Origin: Chryseobacterium defluvii
GTDB lineage: Bacteria; Bacteroidota; Bacteroidia; Flavobacteriales; Weeksellaceae
Reading direction: 5' to 3'
NCBI RefSeq assembly: GCF_003634775.1
Contig: NZ_RBXB01000001.1
Coordinates: 372,001-436,000, forward strand
Length of the DNA stretch: 64,000 nucleotides
The position numbers and the translations under genes are program-made. Below are positions 16,699 through 25,831 of the stretch, in pieces. The notes beneath the pieces were generated by a model. The model searched no databases and had not been told where the DNA came from. It worked only from the letters and a program-made list of their open reading frames with translations. Within the stretch, counting starts at the first letter, position 1. Every line of letters starts with the position of its first letter.

Positions 16699-19600
16699 CT
16701 AGAAACTGGCTTTTACCTGCATGCTTCCAATGTGGATGGTTCTGTCACCGGAATTTCTTCCTTCATAGTTTAAATTCAATTGTAAGAAAGAATTAATGGC
16801 TTGCTGTATAAACACGCTCCAAACCTGGTTTTTCCCGGGTTTTAATCCATCAAGCATCTGGTTTCCGACAATACTAAAGTTGTTTCCGGTGAAATCATTG
16901 TTGATGAATGAGAAATTTCCCCGGATGGACGTTTTCTTACGTTCCCACTGAATGGTGCCTGTAATATCAAATGCTTTAAGGAATTCTTCACCGTCTGTTC
17001 TTTGTTTTTGGCGGAAGGCTGAAGAAAGCTCAGCCTGGATGGCATCAGTGAATTTATAGGTAGCCTTAGGCTTGGTTTCAAAATTACTCAAACGATAATC
17101 CCGCGTTTTGAACAATTGAGATGAGTTCCGAATATCATGTACGGAATTTTCCCAGTCTATCCTGAATTCTTTATTGAACCAATATCCGATATTAAGGAAA
17201 TGGGAAGTCTGTTCTCTTTCTTCATTACTGAAATTAGCATTGATGAGATTATCATTCGAAATAAAACGATAATTTCCATTCCATCCTGATTTTTCGGTAG
17301 GACTGAACTGAACGGAGGTTAAAATATTTTGATTTTTAAGAATTTGGTCTTCATTTTTTTCAAAAGGATTAAGTACCAAAACCTTATCTTTTTTATAGAA
17401 TGAATTTTGTGAGTTTAAGGAAATATTAAAATTCCATCGTTTTAAAAAGGCATTTTCAGAATTGAAAATGATTGACGGATTAACAAATAAGGCGAGCTGG
17501 AGCTTATTTTTATTGGAAGGAAGATATCTTACGGAATTGGTGTAAATTCTTATATATTGTGCCAGATCCGAATATTCAGCGATCTCAAACTCATCTAGCT
17601 GTTGAATTCCGTCCCCGTTGTAATCTGTCCATTTATAAATCCCTTGTCCGTCCGTCACCTTCACATACTGGAATTCTCTTTGAGCTTCCTGTCCGTTTCC
17701 AAGTTCATAAAATGCCTGTAACCGCATACCGTTTCGGAAAAGCTGCTGGTTATAAAGAATGTTTCCCACTACAAAATCATTATTTCTGGTCATATCGGCA
17801 TCTGCATTCTGATAAAAGAATTTTCTGTAATGAACCAAAGCATTCAGGGTGGTTTTTTCAGTTTTAATAATCTGGCTTTCCGCCATAATCCCTAAAATAT
17901 TGTTCATACTTTGCAATCTGTTATCACGAACGGAGTCGTTGTCCCGCATATAAATTTTTGTCAATAACTTTGTTCTGGTACTGTCTCCGATTTTTTTCTG
18001 TACAAAAATTTCTTTCCAGCTAAAACTCGTAACATCCATCAACTGAGTATCATTATACTTTTTTTCATTATGCTCCATGCTTCCACCAATGGCCCAGCTT
18101 CCTTTTTTGCCGACATATTCAGTGGAAGCTCCTCCTCGTATAAATTTGGTGTCCTGAAGTGTTGCATTCGTATTCAGATAAGAAAGATTTCCTTTGGTGA
18201 AGAATTTTCCACTAATCCAGCCAAAATCAAGGTCATTTTTAATCCCTTTATAGGAGTCACGCTCATCAAGGTAATTGATACGGTAATTCAAGGTTGACTT
18301 ATTGTTCCATTTATTTAAAAAACTGAAAATAAACCTGTTTTGAGTTTTACCGCTAAACTCCTGTGCCAAGTTGAAATCTCTGGAAAACTCCACATCATTA
18401 ATACGGTCTAAAATATGGAATTGCCTGTCGATATATTGATATTCAAAGCTTGGTGTACCTTTCCAGTTATTTTTTGTGAAAGTTTTATTTCCAAAGATGC
18501 GTCCTGCATATCCTATATTCTGTTGAGAATCTCTGGAAGAAAATAAATTAATGTCATAATTGCTCAGAGAGAAATCCGCTCCGATTTTCCCTTCTTTCAA
18601 GAGGAATTCTGAATTCAGTGAATACACCTGGGATTTTTGAGGCGAAGGAAGTTTTCTTACAGCTCTGTAATCTCCCATATTGGGTCCCACATATTCAAAT
18701 ACACGGCCATTGTTTGTGGTTTGAGTAATTTTATAATCGCCCAGATTAGCTCCAAAATACGTATAGGAGACCTGATAAAGAACTTCATTAGGATCTGTGG
18801 AGAATTCATAATAATTTCCATTCGGGTCCTGAACCAAACGGTACAGGATTTTGTTCACATCATAATCTGTGACAACCCCTGATGGTGCATACATTAAATT
18901 AGGATCGTTTCCGGCATTGGCAAGAATCTGTTCATCTTCCTGGGAAAGGTTAAGAGATAACGGAGCATTTTTATTATCATTCTCCATAAACCAATTCAAT
19001 CCTAATCTTAGCTTTTCTCTCTTGTGCTCAACTTTTCCGGTAAACAAATATCTTGAATAATTCCTATTGGTATAGTTATAGGAAATCGTGATGAAGTTCT
19101 GCTGGAAAATAGGGCGGAAGCTGGTAAAAGTAACTTCACCTGTATTATAGTTGATAACATAATCCTGGTTTTCTCCACGCTTCATCAAAATACCATCTAT
19201 GAAAACCTGTTCGGATCCTGAAATAAGAGTAATGAATTGTTCACCGTTTTTACCGGTAAGACGATAAGGTCCCTGGTTTCCTTCCACCCCTTGAAAACGG
19301 ATTCTGTGGAATTCACTTCGTGCAACACCCATGGAAACATCAACAAACGTTTTATTGTCTTTTCCGAATTCTGTCTGGAATTCCAATCCCATACTTCGTC
19401 TCTGATATTTTGCAAAATAATTTTTAGCTTCCACCAAATCCAGATGTCCGGCCCTGAGAATAGATCTATCCTTAATATTAAGCTGCATATAGATCTTATC
19501 AAACTCTTCCAAAGTCTGTGTATATCCATCAGCCTGGATAGGTAAATTGTGGTCCGATATGCTTGCGAGAATTGTTACATCTTTAGACAGCCTTCCGGAA

Positions 19601-19986
19601 ATCTGAAGGTCCATGGAACTCTGCACAGATTGCCCCTGATTATTACCAAAAGTAATCCCACGGATAATAGAACCTTTTGAATTAAGCTCTCCTAAAAACC
19701 TTTTTTTATCATTTTTGGCCAGAACGGCTTCATCAACAATGATTTTGTTGTTTGTTTTTACAAAATCAAGGGTGTCTTTGGCAAAAATGTCCTGCTCAAG
19801 TTTGGCCGCTATAATGCTATCTTTTCTGATAGAAAATATACTATCTCTCTTAAAAGTGAAAAGAGTATCATTTTTTATTGTATCTTTATCTGTAGGAAGG
19901 TTTGGATTTTTCCACGTGAATATTTGCGCATTACCCGAAAATATGCCCATGAAAAGAAACACGAATATTAGAAGATAATTTCGCAA
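16699..19986 (-). CDS. Large outer-membrane beta-barrel-like protein with an EF-hand-like loop
   Basis: About 1,095 residues from a TTG at 19986, which gives the signal peptide LRNYLLIFVFLFMGIFSGNAQ (first residue read as Met). The frame stays open to a TTG at 20055; the first ATG (19950) would cut the signal peptide. The protein is rich in alternating-hydrophobic strands, contains FIDGILMKRGENQDYVINYN followed by GEVTF (an extracellular-repeat-like motif), and ends in the barrel-like KASF. At about residue 790 (17587-17628) lies DYNGDGIQQLDEFE, a full EF-hand-type calcium loop. It resembles large uncharacterised envelope proteins of Flavobacteriia. Function unknown; monocistronic and divergent from the lamin-tail gene. 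Confidence 0.8.
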   Translation of the reverse strand: MRNYLLIFVFLFMGIFSGNAQIFTWKNPNLPTDKDTIKNDTLFTFKRDSIFSIRKDSIIAAKLEQDIFAKDTLDFVKTNNKIIVDEAVLAKNDKKRFLGELNSKGSIIRGITFGNNQGQSVQSSMDLQISGRLSKDVTILASISDHNLPIQADGYTQTLEEFDKIYMQLNIKDRSILRAGHLDLVEAKNYFAKYQRRSMGLEFQTEFGKDNKTFVDVSMGVARSEFHRIRFQGVEGNQGPYRLTGKNGEQFITLISGSEQVFIDGILMKRGENQDYVINYNTGEVTFTSFRPIFQQNFITISYNYTNRNYSRYLFTGKVEHKREKLRLGLNWFMENDNKNAPLSLNLSQEDEQILANAGNDPNLMYAPSGVVTDYDVNKILYRLVQDPNGNYYEFSTDPNEVLYQVSYTYFGANLGDYKITQTTNNGRVFEYVGPNMGDYRAVRKLPSPQKSQVYSLNSEFLLKEGKIGADFSLSNYDINLFSSRDSQQNIGYAGRIFGNKTFTKNNWKGTPSFEYQYIDRQFHILDRINDVEFSRDFNLAQEFSGKTQNRFIFSFLNKWNNKSTLNYRINYLDERDSYKGIKNDLDFGWISGKFFTKGNLSYLNTNATLQDTKFIRGGASTEYVGKKGSWAIGGSMEHNEKKYNDTQLMDVTSFSWKEIFVQKKIGDSTRTKLLTKIYMRDNDSVRDNRLQSMNNILGIMAESQIIKTEKTTLNALVHYRKFFYQNADADMTRNNDFVVGNILYNQQLFRNGMRLQAFYELGNGQEAQREFQYVKVTDGQGIYKWTDYNGDGIQQLDEFEIAEYSDLAQYIRIYTNSVRYLPSNKNKLQLALFVNPSIIFNSENAFLKRWNFNISLNSQNSFYKKDKVLVLNPFEKNEDQILKNQNILTSVQFSPTEKSGWNGNYRFISNDNLINANFSNEEREQTSHFLNIGYWFNKEFRIDWENSVHDIRNSSQLFKTRDYRLSNFETKPKATYKFTDAIQAELSSAFRQKQRTDGEEFLKAFDITGTIQWERKKTSIRGNFSFINNDFTGNNFSIVGNQMLDGLKPGKNQVWSVFIQQAINSFLQLNLNYEGRNSGDRTIHIGSMQVKASF

Positions 19987-20095
19987 GCCCTCTATAAATA
20001 ATTGGTAAAAATAACTAAAAATTGTTAATAGTAATGGTTTTAGGATTATTAACAAAAAATTAACCCGATTATTGTTTTGAATTGAAAAATAGACG

Positions 20096-20103
20096 TAATT
20101 TTG
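20096..20103 (+). promoter_or_regulatory. Putative promoter of the lamin-tail gene
   Basis: -7 element TAATTTTG with a TTG at 20072-20074, 21 bp upstream; both fit the Bacteroidota consensus. The start codon is 34 bp downstream. Confidence 0.55.
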
Positions 20104-20137
20104 TTTTGTAAATTAATAATATAAAAAAAAATAGATT

Positions 20138-20959
20138 ATGAAAAAAGTATTTACTATTTTAAGCGTTATTTCGATATCTACATTTGCAAGTGCGCAAATT
20201 GTAATTAATGAAGTATACGGAGGAGGAGGTAATTCCGGGGCACCATATAAAAATGATTTTATTGAGCTGAAAAATGTAGGAAGCTCATCTGCTACTTTGA
20301 CCGGAGCCTATATACAATATGCATCAGCTACTGGAACTTTTAATGGAGGAACAAATACACATTCAATTCCAAATATCACTTTAGCTCCAGGACAAACTTA
20401 TTTAATTCAAGAAGCGGGAGGTACAAATGGAGCCGATTTACCTACACCTGATACTACAGGTAGTATTAATTTATCTGGAACAGCAGGAAAAGTGGCATTA
20501 ACTTCAAGCATCACAGCTCCAACGGCAGCGAATAGTGCTAATGTAATTGATTTTATTGGTTTTGGAGCGACTGCAAGCTATTATGAAGGTGCAGGGGCTG
20601 CACCAGCGCCATCAAATACAACTTCTGTTGCCAGAATTGCTGGTGATACCAATAATAATTCTACTGATTTTGTTGCCGGTGCACCAACTCCTCAGAATTC
20701 TACCTCAGGTTCTCTAGCAGTTTCCGATATCAAAAACGTAAAAGAAAGCTTTATTAAAAATTCTTTTGTTACAGACGATGAGATCGTTTTCGGTTCTCAG
20801 GTAAAGGATGTTAAAGTTTATAACATGCTGGGACAAGTTGTAAAAACTTCTGCAAAAGATTCTGTTATCTTAAACGTTGCTGAATTAACAAGAGGAAACT
20901 ATATCGTTACCGGTACAGTAAATAACCAGCCGGTTTCTCAGAAAATTTTAAAAGACTAA
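20138..20959 (+). CDS. Secreted lamin-tail-domain protein with T9SS sorting domain
   Basis: A 273-residue secreted protein. Signal peptide at residues 1-19 (cut near STFASAQ). A lamin-tail domain covers about 20-190, with the hallmark IVINEVYGGGGNSGAP, DFIELKNVG and the LAPGQTYLIQE strand. The C-terminus (about 200-273; VKVYNMLGQVVKTSAK and ending NNQPVSQKILKD) is a T9SS type A sorting domain. It should be exported across the outer membrane by the type IX system. Lamin-tail domains in bacteria often accompany nucleases or phosphatases, but no enzyme domain is present here. It has its own promoter and a strong terminator. Confidence 0.92.
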   Translation: MKKVFTILSVISISTFASAQIVINEVYGGGGNSGAPYKNDFIELKNVGSSSATLTGAYIQYASATGTFNGGTNTHSIPNITLAPGQTYLIQEAGGTNGADLPTPDTTGSINLSGTAGKVALTSSITAPTAANSANVIDFIGFGATASYYEGAGAAPAPSNTTSVARIAGDTNNNSTDFVAGAPTPQNSTSGSLAVSDIKNVKESFIKNSFVTDDEIVFGSQVKDVKVYNMLGQVVKTSAKDSVILNVAELTRGNYIVTGTVNNQPVSQKILKD

Positions 20960-20984
20960 TTAATCGTTAAGATTTAAATATAGA

Positions 20985-21018
20985 CCCCGGGCATTCGAAG
21001 AATGCCCGGGGCTTTTTT
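20985..21018. terminator. Intrinsic terminator after the lamin-tail gene
   Basis: Perfect 12-bp stem CCCCGGGCATTC (20985-20996), loop GAA, right arm 21000-21011, then a T run. The neighbouring gene converges, and its stop is at 21024. Confidence 0.95.
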
Positions 21019-21023
21019 TATTT

Positions 21024-23846
21024 TTAATACCAGCCTCTTCTGGCGGCATTGATAACGGCTCCCAAGTTTAATACTAAAGTATATCGTATTCGTTTTGCAT
21101 AATCTTTAAAAGAAGGCTCAAAGCCTAAAGAAGACTGAATGGGGAAGTATACCTCAAGAAAATCCGGGATTACCCTTACTTTTATTCCACTATCCCAGAT
21201 AAACTGAGTAGGTGCATTTTTATTTTTATAGATTCCAACATCAGCATAGACATGGAATATTTTCCATACACTGGAATCCACATTAAAAGAAGTGATCCAT
21301 TGATTAACGGTTCCGGGAATAAAAGATTTAAAACCTCCGTCAGCCAGAATATATTGTTGGGATAAAATTCCCCCGGTAGCACTTTCACCTAAAAGATTGT
21401 AAGAAAAAGCATAATTTGAAACCCTGGAAATACCATAATTAAAAGTGTTGTTTCTGGTTTCATTTCTGATAAAATATCCAGCAAATAATCTTAAGCTTAA
21501 TTTCTGTTTCGGTGCAAATTCCCATCGGTAATACCCTTCTGCGGTCACCTTATTGAAGTCTTCCATCCATTGCGTACTTACACTCAGGCTTTTTTCGTGA
21601 ATCATCTGGTTGTCCGTATACCCATATCCTATGCTCCAAAGGTTATACTTGTCATAATCCTTTCTTGCGATCATGGCAGGGCTTAAATCCCTTTCAAGAA
21701 AATTGTAGGAAACTGCGATTCCTCTGCTTACTGTACTTCTAGGGTTTTTTCTGAAATTGATGTTAGAAAAAACAGATGCTTTTCTATAAGCGAGGTCATA
21801 ATCATAATGGAAATAGGAACCATTAACTCCAAAGGTCAGGCTTCTGATGATGCTTTCAGCCGGTAAGAATGAGTAGGAAACCGTACCGGAACCTGTAAGT
21901 TTTCCTGTTCCGGAACTATACATCGGGGTGATGGAGTACAAGAATTTCTGATCAAAAAACGATTGGTTTTTGAAATTTATTCCAAACAAAAATTTATCAT
22001 AGGTATTGTTAAAACGTACTCTTGGATTTAAGTAAATTTCATTGAATTCCGGATTGGGAATATCTTTTATAAGTTTTATTTTGATTTTCTTCATATTGGA
22101 AAAAAATCCTTTAGCATATAAAAAATTATCACGGTAATTGGATTCCGGGAAAATATAATCGTCGTTAAGGGTGATTTTATAAGTGTCCAAAGCAGGGATG
22201 GAAACAGTCATTCTTTTTTCAGCTTCCTTGGTTTCTACCCAATAACTTTGTTTCTGTTCATTTTTAGACTGGGATTCTAATTTTACAGGAATAGCCTCGT
22301 TGGTATTTTTAAATATTTTAACATTGAGAGAATCTCCCTCTTTTCTAAATTTCCGTAATTTAAAATTAACCCTGTTTTTTTGGTTAAGAAATCCTGAAAG
22401 ATAACCGGCAGAATGATCTTTTAGCGTCAGTTCCTGAAGGAAATCTCTTGGTTTAGTCTGCTGATGTGTATTTTTATCAATGTATTGCTTTAAAATCAGC
22501 TCAAAGTGTTCAGTGCCCATTTTATCGGCAGTATAATTGAACAGCGTTCCTGTTTCAAAACTGCTGATGGCCATGTCATTAAAATTGCTTAAAGCAGCAA
22601 ATTTTTCGTCAATCTTCTGGTCGAGATTCTGTGACATGATATATTGGTACGCCAATCCGTAACGATCTAATAGTTTTACCTCGGAGGCATGAAAAAGCTT
22701 TAAAGGTTTGATCCCGAAAATTTTAGCTTCAGGGAGTTTACCAAGCAGCATTGCTTCATTATAAAACTTTTTCAGATATTGGATTTCCAGGTAAGATTTT
22801 AACCCGTTTTTAAACCAATGGTCATTTTGTTTATCGGCAATAATCTTTTCATCCAGAATTTTTTTTGTAATAATTCCGAAATAATCCTGGTCTGTCTTTT
22901 CTGCATCTGTAAACAATTGGAATTTGAATTTCCAGAATTTGATATCATTATTCCCGAAAAAATCTTCTTTTCCTTTGAACTTATCAGAAATAAAAATCTT
23001 TTGAGGAATAGAGCCAATTTTTTCCTGAAGGAATTTCAAATGTAATGGAAGATAAAATTCTAAGTTTTGTTTTTCCTCAGGCTTTAAATTATATCCGAAT
23101 TTTATTTCAGTATCTATTTCTTCCGTTTTAATTTTTATAGACGGATACTCGTATTGGGAGATCATAAATTCCGGGTCAGAATCTAAATATCCTTTAAAAG
23201 AGTTCATCTGTACTTGGGGAAGATTACTTTCAATGAAGTAATTAACAGGAAGATCAAAATTGATCGTCCAATAGGTGTTGAAATTGACAGACTCTTCAAT
23301 ATCGTGATAATTTCTTTTGGAAATATTGTCCGGATCAAAATGATCCGGAACAATAAAGAAATATTTTAAGGCTACATTTTGATCAGACGTTCCGTAATCG
23401 GTAAATTTACGATCCGGAAGCTGAAGCTGATATTGTAGTTGTAATTGTACACTTTCTCCAGGCTTTAAAGGACTGGCTAAAGGAATAAAAAGGTTTTCTT
23501 CAGAAATTTTGTTAGCAGGTAAAAGCTCATGGTCCCCATTCCGGATGCTTAAAGACAAAAGATTTCCGATCTGATCCGGTTTTGCAAAATGCAGATCATT
23601 ATTTCTGTCTTCAAGCTTGCGGTACACCAAAGAAGTACCTCTTTTCTTATAAGCGGAAACCCAGCTTAAAAGTTTTATCGTTTGCAGATCCTTCTCCGAA
23701 TGGTTATAATAAACAAGCTCCTGATTTACAGATAATGTTTTTTTGTCCGGAGACAATTTTGCTTCAATGTAGATACTGTCACTTTGTGCTGCAACTTCAG
23801 CAACACCAACAAACAAAATAAGACAAATACTAATAACCTTTTTCAA
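21024..23846 (-). CDS. M1-aminopeptidase-like protein without catalytic motif, with C-terminal barrel-like region
   Basis: A 940-residue exported protein (signal peptide 1-20, ending VAEVAAQ). Residues of about 25-240 resemble the N-terminal beta domain of M1 aminopeptidases, and about 250-490 their helical gluzincin domain. The second M1 motif (WLNEGFA) appears as WFKNGLKSYLE at 344-354, with Asn where the zinc-ligand Glu should be, and no HExxH is found in the expected 320-330 stretch or elsewhere. Residues of about 600-940 are strand-rich with alternating hydrophobics and end in RRGWY, consistent with an outer-membrane barrel. It is probably a catalytically inactive surface or periplasmic scaffold. 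Confidence in the fold is moderate; the missing motif is seen directly. Confidence 0.75.
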   Translation of the reverse strand: MKKVISICLILFVGVAEVAAQSDSIYIEAKLSPDKKTLSVNQELVYYNHSEKDLQTIKLLSWVSAYKKRGTSLVYRKLEDRNNDLHFAKPDQIGNLLSLSIRNGDHELLPANKISEENLFIPLASPLKPGESVQLQLQYQLQLPDRKFTDYGTSDQNVALKYFFIVPDHFDPDNISKRNYHDIEESVNFNTYWTINFDLPVNYFIESNLPQVQMNSFKGYLDSDPEFMISQYEYPSIKIKTEEIDTEIKFGYNLKPEEKQNLEFYLPLHLKFLQEKIGSIPQKIFISDKFKGKEDFFGNNDIKFWKFKFQLFTDAEKTDQDYFGIITKKILDEKIIADKQNDHWFKNGLKSYLEIQYLKKFYNEAMLLGKLPEAKIFGIKPLKLFHASEVKLLDRYGLAYQYIMSQNLDQKIDEKFAALSNFNDMAISSFETGTLFNYTADKMGTEHFELILKQYIDKNTHQQTKPRDFLQELTLKDHSAGYLSGFLNQKNRVNFKLRKFRKEGDSLNVKIFKNTNEAIPVKLESQSKNEQKQSYWVETKEAEKRMTVSIPALDTYKITLNDDYIFPESNYRDNFLYAKGFFSNMKKIKIKLIKDIPNPEFNEIYLNPRVRFNNTYDKFLFGINFKNQSFFDQKFLYSITPMYSSGTGKLTGSGTVSYSFLPAESIIRSLTFGVNGSYFHYDYDLAYRKASVFSNINFRKNPRSTVSRGIAVSYNFLERDLSPAMIARKDYDKYNLWSIGYGYTDNQMIHEKSLSVSTQWMEDFNKVTAEGYYRWEFAPKQKLSLRLFAGYFIRNETRNNTFNYGISRVSNYAFSYNLLGESATGGILSQQYILADGGFKSFIPGTVNQWITSFNVDSSVWKIFHVYADVGIYKNKNAPTQFIWDSGIKVRVIPDFLEVYFPIQSSLGFEPSFKDYAKRIRYTLVLNLGAVINAARRGWY

Positions 23847-23863
23847 ACTTTTGTGATAAAGTT

Positions 23864-23871
23864 CAAATATA
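23864..23871 (-). promoter_or_regulatory. Putative -7 element of the M1-like gene
   Basis: Minus strand TATATTTG, 17 bp before the start at 23846; it separates this gene from pyrEF transcription. Confidence 0.45.
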
Positions 23872-23900
23872 AACTTATTTTGACTATACTCTATAAGATT

Positions 23901-25280
23901 TTACCCCTGAATTGCTTTTTTTTCCAAAGAATTAACATATGCTTTCCAGCCTTCATTTTTATAAATGATAGCCGCTTCTTCGGCATTAGAAGCCTTATAA
24001 ATTCCTCTTCCTACGATAATGAAATCTGTATGAAGATTTTTGAAAACATGTTCCGGAGTATTATACTGTTGTCCTTTCCCGTCACCAGAATCAGCGAGGT
24101 TTACTCCCGGAGTAAATAATAAAATTTCATCCGGAAGCTGATTTTGAGATACTCCACCAATTACATTGGGATGGGATAAAGCTATTTTAAGAGCTTCTTC
24201 ACGATATTCATTAGTGGTCAAAGTGCCTTTTGAAGACATACCGATGATTGCTACGACACCTACATTGTTAAAGCAATCCAAAGATTCGAAACCCCCGATT
24301 ACCTGAGAAGTAACGAAGTCTGCCCAATCAGTAATTCTGAAAACGCCACTGGTGAACTGAAGCTCCTGTGTATTACCAATGTCGGCGAACTTTCTGTCCT
24401 CCATCAGTAAAAACTGGTGTTTTGCAGCCAATGCTTTCAACGGAACGATTGTTTTTTCGTATTCAAAATCGGAAATGATATCAATATGAGTTTTTAAGGC
24501 AATAATGTGGGGGCCGACTTTTTCAGCCAGCTCTAATAATTCATGGGTAGTGGTAACATCTGCAGAGGCAATAAGGTTGGATTGTTTTGCCAAGGCAACT
24601 TCCAATAATTTTTTGGAAACCGAATGTTGGGCATTTTTCAGTTTTTGTTCATAGGAACATCTTGTTTTTTCTTCAAACTGAATATGATTTCCCTGAAGGA
24701 ATTCTTGTATTCTTTTTACCTCTTCATCCGTTAATTCGCCATTCTCCTGAAGAATACCGCATACTTCGGAAATATTGAAAAGAGTATGAACTCTGTAGCC
24801 TTTGCTTTCTAAAAGCTGTTTTCCGCCCTGCTCCCTGTCAAGCACCACAACAATATCAGAAACTTTAATGTCCTCCTGTTCAACTTCAGCGATGGTTTCC
24901 ACTAAAGATTTTCCGGAAGTAATAACGTCTTCTACCAAAAGACAGTTTTGGCCTTTCTGGTAAATTCCTTCAATCATCTTTTTAGTTCCGTAGCTTTTTG
25001 CCTCTTTTCTTTTAATGATCAACGGAATATAGCTTTCCAGAGACATTGCTGTTGCCATTGGAAGTGCAGCGTAAGGAACTCCGCAGATTAAGTCGAAATT
25101 ATCGAGTGGAAGCATTTCCAATAGATAATTAGCAAGGTTTTTTAAAATTTTAGGGTCTGAAGCCAAAGGTCTTAAGTCTACATAAAACGGGCTTTCGATG
25201 CCGCTTTTCAAGGTAAATCTTCCGAATTTAATGATTCCCAGTTTGTAGCACTCTAAAAAGAATTCTTTTTTACTTTCCAT
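23901..25280 (-). CDS. pyrF: Bifunctional orotate phosphoribosyltransferase / OMP decarboxylase (UMP synthase)
   Basis: A 459-residue fusion carrying the last two steps of UMP synthesis. Residues of about 1-200 are PyrE: FTLKSGIESPFYVDLR and the PRPP-binding loop CLLVEDVITSGKSLVET. Residues of about 205-459 are PyrF: catalytic MEDRKFADIGNTQELQ, then FVTSQVIGG and the C-terminal TPGVNL and IVGRGIYKA. The domain order (E then F) and the DRKFADIGNT form of the active site are those of animal and plant UMP synthase, not of the short bacterial PyrF. Both active sites look intact. It lies downstream of ykvA but has its own promoter. Confidence 0.95.
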   Translation of the reverse strand: MESKKEFFLECYKLGIIKFGRFTLKSGIESPFYVDLRPLASDPKILKNLANYLLEMLPLDNFDLICGVPYAALPMATAMSLESYIPLIIKRKEAKSYGTKKMIEGIYQKGQNCLLVEDVITSGKSLVETIAEVEQEDIKVSDIVVVLDREQGGKQLLESKGYRVHTLFNISEVCGILQENGELTDEEVKRIQEFLQGNHIQFEEKTRCSYEQKLKNAQHSVSKKLLEVALAKQSNLIASADVTTTHELLELAEKVGPHIIALKTHIDIISDFEYEKTIVPLKALAAKHQFLLMEDRKFADIGNTQELQFTSGVFRITDWADFVTSQVIGGFESLDCFNNVGVVAIIGMSSKGTLTTNEYREEALKIALSHPNVIGGVSQNQLPDEILLFTPGVNLADSGDGKGQQYNTPEHVFKNLHTDFIIVGRGIYKASNAEEAAIIYKNEGWKAYVNSLEKKAIQG

Positions 25281-25299
25281 TATTTTTTATTAGATGTTG

Positions 25300-25307
25300 C
25301 AAATTTA
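25300..25307 (-). promoter_or_regulatory. Putative -7 element of pyrEF
   Basis: Minus strand TAAATTTG, 19 bp before the start codon at 25280. Confidence 0.45.
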
Positions 25308-25347
25308 ATGATTTGAAATAAGGCTTAAAAATTTATCATCAATTTCT

Positions 25348-25379
25348 AAAAAAAGCCATCCCGATTAATGGAATGGCTT
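25348..25379 (-). terminator. Intrinsic terminator after ykvA
   Basis: On the minus strand AAGCCAT, 13-nt loop, ATGGCTT, then a T run; 19 bp after the stop codon of the DUF1232 gene. Confidence 0.75.
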
Positions 25380-25398
25380 GAAGAATATTATCTGTAAA

Positions 25399-25746
25399 TT
25401 ATTCTACAATTTCAGCGTCGATTACTTTAGTATCTCCGTCTTTATATTTTTTTTCAGCTTCCCAAAGTAAGAATTTATCCACTTCTCTTATCAATTTGGG
25501 AATGGCAAGGGATAAAATGGCCAGATCATCCATTACACCCAATACAGGCAGGGCAAAATCAGGAAGCAGGTCGATAGGGGAGATGACATATAAAAGTCCT
25601 AATAGCGGGAGAATAATATCTACGGATTTCATAGGATAAAGTCCTTTTCTCCATAATTTTACCATTCTGAAAATATCAGGGATCTTTTTAACGAAACCTT
25701 TATGGTTAATCGCCTCTTTAGCCAGATTCAGTTTTGAATACTTCAT
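25399..25746 (-). CDS. YkvA family (DUF1232) membrane protein
   Basis: A 115-residue protein. The DUF1232 core is clear: a hydrophobic hairpin LPLLGLLYVISPIDLLPDFA, then GVMDDLAILSLAIPKLIREV. The conserved SPIDLLPD motif is diagnostic. Function unknown; members are small membrane-associated proteins. It is 85 bp downstream of the TlpA-like gene on the same strand and ends at an intrinsic terminator. Confidence 0.88.
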   Translation of the reverse strand: MKYSKLNLAKEAINHKGFVKKIPDIFRMVKLWRKGLYPMKSVDIILPLLGLLYVISPIDLLPDFALPVLGVMDDLAILSLAIPKLIREVDKFLLWEAEKKYKDGDTKVIDAEIVE

Positions 25747-25831
25747 TTTGTGTTTAGTTTTAATAAATTTTCTAACTCTACAAAATTCTCAAATTTTATA
25801 CCAAATCAGTTATAAAATTTAGTTAAAAAAA

